From: Alligator mississippiensis
Taxonomy: Eukaryota; Chordata; Crocodylia; Alligatoridae
DNA: 64,000 nucleotides
Direction: 5' to 3'
Assembly (NCBI RefSeq): GCF_030867095.1
Contig: NC_081831.1
Location: 67,966,716 to 68,030,715, forward strand
The notes beneath the pieces were generated by a model that saw nothing but the letters and a program-made list of their open reading frames with translations, ran no database searches and had not been told where the DNA came from. Shown here piece after piece: positions 57,996 through 64,000 of this stretch (positions are counted from its first letter, which is position 1; each line of letters begins with the position of its first letter). A program made the position numbers and the translations under genes.

Positions 57996-60254
57996 CCTTA
58001 AACTTTCAAGGGATACTTTTGATAACCTTGATCGCTTTCACATGCATGACTCCTCTAGCCAACCCAGAACACTGCCAACTGATCTTGCAAAAAACCCTTT
58101 GAGGGAAAAGCAAATCAATTCTCTTGAAGCTGGCTGCTGCTAGTTGTGCATGAAATTCCAACAATCAAAGGGACCAGGAAAAACCCACCTTCTTTTATTA
58201 ACTAACCACATACACTGGTTTATAAATACAGGAAATGCTTCCCATGTCAGTAATAGCTTTTCAGATTATTCGGTCTTGGAGCTGTTCAGTCTATTCTGTG
58301 TTTTTTAAAAAATTACCTATGTCAAGTAATAGCTTTTCAGACCACTGCTACCACTGCAAGGAAACTGTCATTAAACAAATGAAAGAAAAAGCTAGTTATT
58401 TGCACTGAAATCTGTCAGTAGATCTTCAGATTTTATTTTCCCCCTTCCACAGGAAATGTACTTACTGGCTTCTACTCTTTTTACCTCTGTTGTACTTTGC
58501 TGGTTCTCTTGTTGACTGGGGGATTGATATTTGCACTGTATACGAGTTAAAATAATCTTTCAGAGATGGAATACAAGTAAACTGCTTCAAGAAGTCAAAA
58601 TGTTTCAGATGTAATTTAGTGCATGCTATCTTAATGTCCTAAAGCCATTGATTGCATAAAGCCATTCATTTCTAAGGTGGAAGGAACCAAAGAAGGGGAA
58701 GCGCATTTCTAGGGGCAGCACAGTCGAGCTTCAAAACAATTACTCCTTGGACCTCTGCTATCAAAAGAAAGGCCTGATCATCCTGTAAACAACTATTTTT
58801 GTGACTAACAGCATATTGTTCACTGCCATTAAGGATTTTCAGTCTTCATGGCTTAAAAAAAATCTTGAAGTATTTCTCCCCACTACTAAATATGAAAAAC
58901 AAGCCTCTAAGCACTCATTAGTAAGGGGCAGCTCCTACTAGGCCAAGTTTTTCCTATAGGGTCTCCACATTTCCAGCAAACCTAATGTCTTCACTAAGAT
59001 GGCATAGTTGCTTGACAGAGCAAAGCTATGCTTGTAAAAGAATAACCATCTACCTCCATGGGACGTTAAGGAATTCATTTAAAAATCAGTGTGAATTTAA
59101 AAACCGTCAGTCTCCTTGTTAAATCAGTGCTGGGGCAAAGTGGATTACTATTTAAATCTCTTTAATACCCTTGGATTAAACTAGATGTTTAATTAAAGCT
59201 AGTTAAACTTAGTAAATATCTGTTGTTAAACTGTTTCTTAATTTTGAAGAAAAGAGCAGTGGTAGACAGGGCAGGGCTTTTTATTTCTCTGAAATACTGG
59301 TTTGCTGTTAGTAGCGATAATTTCCATAAGCAAGCTGTTCCTACCACTGAAAGTGAGGTCCAGGGTGCAATTCAGAAATCTGGGTGTTGCGTGTTCTTGT
59401 TTCTGTATTGAAGTAGTACTTTCAGGACCTCTCTAGTGAAAAGTTCCCAGTCAGACATCTGAATTAACATTAGACAATATGTTTCATCAAGATTCCCTTT
59501 CTTTACTCTACTGCCTCCAGTATGGGATTCAATCTGTCCTTTTAAAGTAAAAATGTGTTTTCTGTATGTGTAGAAGACTGAGCAAGACTGGCTGATTTAA
59601 AATGTGAGTCATGACAGGCCAGAGGTCCACAAATTACATATGCCTGTGTCTCCATTTACCTAACATGCACTACTACCCTCAAAGCAACCCCAACACCATC
59701 TCCACTTTTTGCACTTTATTGTGGTATTTTTGCACTTCAAGAAAAACTGCCACTTAAAAGGACGTGTGTCACAGAGCTGGAAGGACCATCTACCCATCAC
59801 CTGCCACGCTGAAACAAGACTGAGCAAAGCCCTTGGCAGTTGATTTGTCTAACCTTACAGTGCCCATGTTATGGCTTGTGGGCAACATTTATGGCCACAG
59901 GGAAGTTTGGACTTAGCCCATTGTCACAGATATAGGCCAGCAAAGTCTGACAGTGCAGCAAAAGGTAATGACCATTTATCCACCTGTTCTTAAGCACCAA
60001 ATCCCTTAGTTGGAGGTTTTAAACTATACTCTGTAATTGAGAGCCTTAACCTTAAATCTCTGTAAAAAAATAAGTTGATTACTACTTATCCTGCCCCCTC
60101 CTGGACATGGAAAGTAACTGATCTTACACAGCTGAACACTTACCAGTCTTCTTTCCTAGACATTTTCTTTCTTTCGGGTTTGTTAATGTCTTGCCACTCT
60201 CAGTACTCTCCTCCATGCTTCCCACCCCCATTTAGTCACTCACTTAAAAGTCTC
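57996..60254. other. intergenic, no gene seen
   Basis: AT-rich spacer between ACSL4 and KCNE5 without a recognisable exon or element. Confidence 0.55.
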
Positions 60255-60560
60255 CACAGTGCAACACAAGATGCCACACTCCAACTGAGACCTCGCCAGT
60301 GTTTAACAGAATGCAAACAGAATACCTCATGTCCACATTTTCACTGAGTCCCATGATGATGCCTGTCATTTCTGCAACATTATTCCCCAGCTTGTATTTT
60401 TGCATCTCAGTTTTCCCTTGCTCCAGATGCAGCACTTCTGCATTTTGCTGCATTTTCTCTCATCGATTGCAAACCTTTAACTTATCAAGAGATTTTCTGA
60501 ATTCTAAGAGTGTCCTCCAAAATGTTTGCAACCACTCTCAGGTAAGTGTCCCTTACAAAC
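60255..60560 (-). mobile_element. ancient CR1/L3 fragment
   Basis: The minus strand encodes MQQNAEVLHLEQGKTEMQKY and KLGNN, which parallels the CR1 RT segment [17 protein letters not shown]...LGND in the copies at 28 and 49 kb. It is strongly diverged. Confidence 0.7.
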
Positions 60561-61380
60561 TACAATAGTGAGAACCCTTGAATTGTCCACAGCTGAGGAC
60601 AGCCCTAAAACTTTTATCAGGTGCTGCTGATACAAAGCCATCTAACCTTTCACCTGTTCTGGCTTGTGTTCCTTGTTAGTGTTTGTTGTGTTAAACACCT
60701 CAACACAATTCTGTTATGAAGCAAAAAAGAGCATGACTTTTACTGCACATTGTCCAGCTCCCAGCAGACAGGACTCATAATTTCTCTGTCCTGCTTTTAC
60801 TCGCCCAGTACCTGCGAATTCTCTCCTCTTTAGATCAGCGCCTAGCAGAGCTGGCCCCACGGACTCCAACCCATTTCCCATCTTTTGCTGCCTAAATTCC
60901 CTCACACAGCCCTTGCAGCCAGCTGCAGGCCAGGCGCACATCTTACCTTTCCAACGCTGCCCACCAGAGAACGCTAGCAACCTGACCTACTATTTCTTTC
61001 CCACATTTTAGCATGTCCTTACAAAAAAAGAGGTTCAGCTGGTTTAAAAAACAAGTGCTGGTGACATCTTCCTAAGCCCATGGCACACTCATGTGGCCGG
61101 CAGTGGGGAAGAGTTTAGCATGATTTACTTGCCACATCCAAATTTTTCCCATGGAAAACTAGACCCCAGCACAGGCAGGGAAGGAGGAGTCGGGGCCTGT
61201 AAAAGAAAGCTGGTTAGCACTAGTCAGAATAAAGCAGCCTGGATAAGAAAGGGCCAGAGGAAAGCATAAACCTCCGTTCCTGTTTTTCAAACGTCACTAA
61301 TGCCCAGCGAGTGTCTGGCTCCTTTCACCGCACAGCTCAGCGCACAAGCGTTTACCCGAGGTAGGTGAGAGCTTAGCTAT
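60561..61380. other. intergenic, upstream of the KCNE5 CpG island
   Basis: GC content rises steadily towards 61.4 kb. No gene or named repeat was recognised. Confidence 0.5.
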
Positions 61381-61399
61381 TTACTGGCGGGGGATTTCG

Positions 61400-62480
61400 C
61401 TTGGAAGGGAAGGCGGCCAAGACCAGAGCGCGCACAGCTCGCCGAGGAGAAGCAAACGAAACACAGCACCGCGCGCGCTCAGGAAACGGCCGTTGGCTCG
61501 AGCACACCCCGCGCACGTTTCTGTACAAACCAGACACGGCTACTTCAAGTGCTGAGCTGCTCGCCGCAGGGGGAGCTTTGATTTCCCTGCGAGCCTCGTT
61601 CACGCTGCAGAAACGGCTCTTGGCAAACGACCCGAGCGGTCACTGACCTCCTCGCGAGGACTCGGCGTCGGCGCTTTTCGTTTTGCCAGCTCCGGGGGGG
61701 CCTAAACTAACCCGCCAGAGCAGCGCAGCGCAGCGCAGCGCCCATGGGGCCGGCGGAGGTGGGCCCCGGCAGCCCCCGCCCGCCCGCCCGCCCGGCGCCG
61801 GCAGCAGCAGCAGGAGGAGCGGGCACAGCCCCGCGCCGTGCGGGGTCGCCGCCCTCCCTCTCCCCGGGGCCCCACGTGCTCGGCGCCGCCTGGAGCCCGG
61901 CCCGGCCCGGCCCGGCCCGGCCCACCCCCTCCCCCGGCGCCGGCCACGCGCGCAAGTGACAGCCGCAGCCTCGGGCTCCGGAGCGCCGCGTCCCGCCTGA
62001 GCCCCGGCGCGGCCGGCGGCGCTGAGCAGCACCCCTCCCCTCCCCGGCCCGGCCATGAACTGCAGCGAGTGGCGGCGGCTGCGGGCGCTGCTGGAGAAGC
62101 TGCTGCGGGAGCTGCCGGGCGCGGGCAACGCCACGGGGCCGGGGCCGGGGCCCGGGGCCGGGGCGGGCGCGGACGCGTCTCTCTACATCTTGCTGATCAT
62201 GATCTTCTACGGCAGCCTGGCGGGCGCGCTCATCCTGGCCTACACGCGCTCCCGCAAGCTCGAGTCCAAGCACGACCCCTTCCACGTCTACATCGAGCGC
62301 GACTGGGGCCCGCGCGCCCGCCCCGACGGCCCCGACGACGCGCCCGGCCCCGAGCCCGGCCCCGGCCCCGGCCCCGGCCCCGGCCGCCCGCTGCCCTGAC
62401 GGAGCCGGGAGCTGCCCCGCTGCGAGGGCGGCTCACGTGCGGAGTCTTCGGGGACGGGGCGGTGACTGACCCCGCCTGCG
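61400..62480 (+). promoter_or_regulatory. CpG island covering the KCNE5 promoter and gene
   Basis: GC content and CpG density jump relative to everything else in the window (GCGCGCGC, CCCGGCCCGGCCC runs, CACGTG near 61872, GGGGCGG near 62454). No TATA box stands out. Several open frames on both strands (up to 218 codons) are by-products of the GC content. Confidence 0.88.
62055..62399 (+). CDS. KCNE5: potassium voltage-gated channel subfamily E regulatory subunit 5
   Basis: KCNE5 is a single-pass membrane beta subunit that slows or suppresses KCNQ1-type and other Kv channels at the plasma membrane. The 114-residue protein starts MNCSEWRRLRALLEKLL; human KCNE5 starts MNCSESQRLRTLLSRLL and has 142 residues. 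N-glycosylation sequons lie at N2 and N25. A Gly/Pro-rich linker (28-39) replaces a longer human one. The membrane segment is about 43-63 (YILLIMIFYGSLAGALILAY), nearly identical to human, followed by TRSRKLESKHDPFHVYIERD (64-83), the KCNE-family juxtamembrane block. The tail is a Pro-Gly repeat (93-114). The start is the first ATG after the CpG-rich leader, with G at -3. The gene is intronless like its orthologues and lies 6.9 kb downstream of ACSL4 on the same strand, as in human. Confidence 0.95.
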   Translation: MNCSEWRRLRALLEKLLRELPGAGNATGPGPGPGAGAGADASLYILLIMIFYGSLAGALILAYTRSRKLESKHDPFHVYIERDWGPRARPDGPDDAPGPEPGPGPGPGPGRPLP

Positions 62481-62930
62481 GACTTGGGCATTGAGGGGGG
62501 TTCACTGCTGTTTCAGAGGAAGGAGTGACAACGCATCATGCCAAAGGCCAGTCCCAGCAACTCGGCTGTCAATAGCCACGGTCATTTGGGCTGGACACTT
62601 CTCTATGTGCCTGAGCCCCCCTCAGCCCGCGGAGGACGGTTGGTCTGATAGTGAAAGCGCCCTAGGTCTGGGAGACAACACTGCCTTGCACAAGGTCTGC
62701 AGCCTTCAGCAACCAGCAGCGGTAGCATGCTCCTGTGAAGTGTGCGCCGAAATCCTTCACAGAGACCAGTACAGGACCAGGTAAATATTAGTTTTCTACG
62801 TAGAGACAGCGCTACACCTTCACCTCCGCTCTTGTAACAAACTGAAGTGTCCTTTCCCGGGAATTGTCACGATGACCAGAGCCAAGTTCTTGTTAAATTG
62901 TAGGACCAGGTTATGAATATACTACCAGAG

Positions 62931-63086
62931 CAGAGGTTTCCAAGCAGTGGTATGCGTTAACAGATTTATTATAGTTACAATATACGACAAAAATTTGCTG
63001 GCAGTTTTTAAGGTTGAACTGAAGGATTTGTTGGTGGTACTTAAAGCTGTATTGTTTTCAATTGGCGGTGTGCTTGGGAACTGCTG
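62931..63086. mobile_element. short hAT-like element downstream of KCNE5
   Basis: The ends are CAGAGGTTTCCAAGCAGTGG and the inverse, GTGCTTGGGAACTGCTG. The flanks TACCAGAG and CCCTGGAG match at only 4 of 8 positions, so the duplication is decayed. Confidence 0.55.
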
Positions 63087-63214
63087 CCCTGGAGGGAAGC
63101 TTTATGATCAGAGCCACCATGATCTGACCGAGGTAAGGGCTCCAGGGTCGGCATGTTTAAGACGCGTGTCCCTGGTACCGCTGCCATTCACAAAGCCTGC
63201 GCTAAAGTTGCCAA

Positions 63215-63500
63215 CTCTGCCCACCCCCCTCAGGCAGGGGCTTGGACTAGACGAGCCGTTCTCAACCTTTTTTGTAGCAGGACCCAGCACCGTAAACAGC
63301 GATGGCCAGTCCCAACCCAGTGAATAGTTTAAGTAGCTAGCCTCCTGCTAGCCTGCAAGAGGAAGCCCATGCTTTCCCCATCTTTTTCCATGATTGTTCA
63401 CAACCCTTTTATATTAGTCATTTTTGGGTTGTGAAAAAGGCTGAACTAGATGACCTCTGAAGGTCCCTTCTGGCCTTGCCTCTGCCTCTAGGATTTCTAT
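63215..63500 (+). mobile_element. old CR1 3' fragment split by a hAT insertion
   Basis: GGGGCTTGGACTAGAC ends at 63252. The continuation, AACTAGATGACCTCTGAAGG and TCCCTTCTGGCC, ends in TTTCTATGAA near 63500. The gap between them is the hAT element at 63253-63443. Confidence 0.75.
63253..63443. mobile_element. hAT MITE inserted in the old CR1
   Basis: Begins GAGCCGTTCTCAACC and ends GGTTGTGAAAAAGGCTG, the CAGTGGTTCTCAACC type of terminus. The flanks are GACTAGAC (63245-63252) and AACTAGAT (63444-63451), matching at 6 of 8 positions. Confidence 0.72.
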
Positions 63501-64000
63501 GAAGTTCATGAGAGGCAGATTCTGTAGCAGGGAGTGTGGTCAAAGCATCCAGAAAAAAGACAACACCCCCCACCCCCACCCAAGACAGACCAGATCCACG
63601 CTACAAGGTCCTCGTCCAAAGATTTTTCCAGTATCATCAGAACACTGAACTGTCCCTTCCCGCCGCATATATGCCATAAGCAGCGTCACATAACCGGAGA
63701 AGGGAGAGTTATGACACTTTATTGCCATTGTACAGTCCTTGCCTCAGAGTTTAGGCACCCATCTCAGCTCTGTTTGCGTGTCACCCAGTCCTGGGCTACT
63801 GGCTTTTAACTGTTACGCACAAATAAAAGTTAGATGCCCACTAGCAATTTGTCTCTGGCAAACTACTAACCTAGTAGGCATTCAGCTACCATTGTGATGG
63901 GTGCCACACAATCCCTAGCTCGATGGGAGAGGAGAGTACAATCAGAATGAAAAGACAGCTATTTGCAAAAGCAGCTGTGCAGTGTATAGTTGCACACACA

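Larger units (their letters stand above)
62400..63827 (+). other. KCNE5: KCNE5 3' UTR candidate, with nested repeats
   Basis: After the stop codon no AATAAA is seen until 63822-63827 (CACAAATAAAAGT). That would give a message of roughly 1.8 kb, a plausible size. The stretch includes two hAT pieces and a CR1 fragment, so the true end could be nearer. Confidence 0.3.

Noticed and set aside
61838-62494. Long open frames on both strands in the CpG island (up to 218 and 192 codons)
   Set aside because: GC-rich sequence has few stop codons. The products are Arg/Pro/Gly/Ala-rich without domains and overlap the real KCNE5 frame.

Overview
The window is vertebrate nuclear DNA, most likely from a crocodilian (a turtle is the main alternative). 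The evidence is widely spaced exons with GT-AG introns, a CpG-island promoter, many chicken-repeat-1 (CR1) LINEs ending in ATTCATAG-type 8-bp repeats, and several hAT and pogo-like MITEs. The CR1 3' ends read like crocodilian subfamilies; that part is from memory, not a search. No prokaryotic, CRISPR or phage system is present.

Layout. 1-32 kb has no coding exon I can prove. It is AT-rich single-copy-looking DNA with islands of repeats: hAT elements at 3.9, 8.6, 18.1 and 31.0 kb, a pogo-like MITE at 12.0 kb, GC-rich repeat blocks at 6.3-7.8, 13.6-14.2 and 18.5-19.6 kb, a rearranged endonuclease/RT LINE at 24.5-26.85 kb, and a three-deep nest of CR1 elements at 26.86-29.0 kb. Two segments with good splice sites (5137-5190 and 19993-20069) could be non-coding 5' exons of the gene that follows.

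32.1-57.4 kb holds ACSL4 (long-chain acyl-CoA synthetase 4) on the plus strand. It is complete from start codon to stop in 14 coding exons. The exon lengths sum to 2136 nt, giving 711 residues, the same length as the long human isoform. Its introns carry a nearly intact CR1 (48.8-51.9 kb), an older CR1, hAT elements with 8-bp target duplications, a pogo-like MITE and a MITE with long inverted ends. Intron 3 is only 84 bp and is open in frame, so its retention would add 28 residues.

57.4-61.4 kb is intergenic. 61.4-62.5 kb is a strong CpG island containing the intronless KCNE5 gene (62055-62399, plus strand), which encodes a 114-residue single-pass potassium-channel beta subunit. ACSL4 followed by KCNE5 on the same strand matches the human Xq22.3 arrangement, so this is a conserved syntenic block. 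The two genes are not known to share a function: ACSL4 activates arachidonate and other polyunsaturated fatty acids at ER and related membranes, while KCNE5 modulates voltage-gated K+ channels at the plasma membrane.
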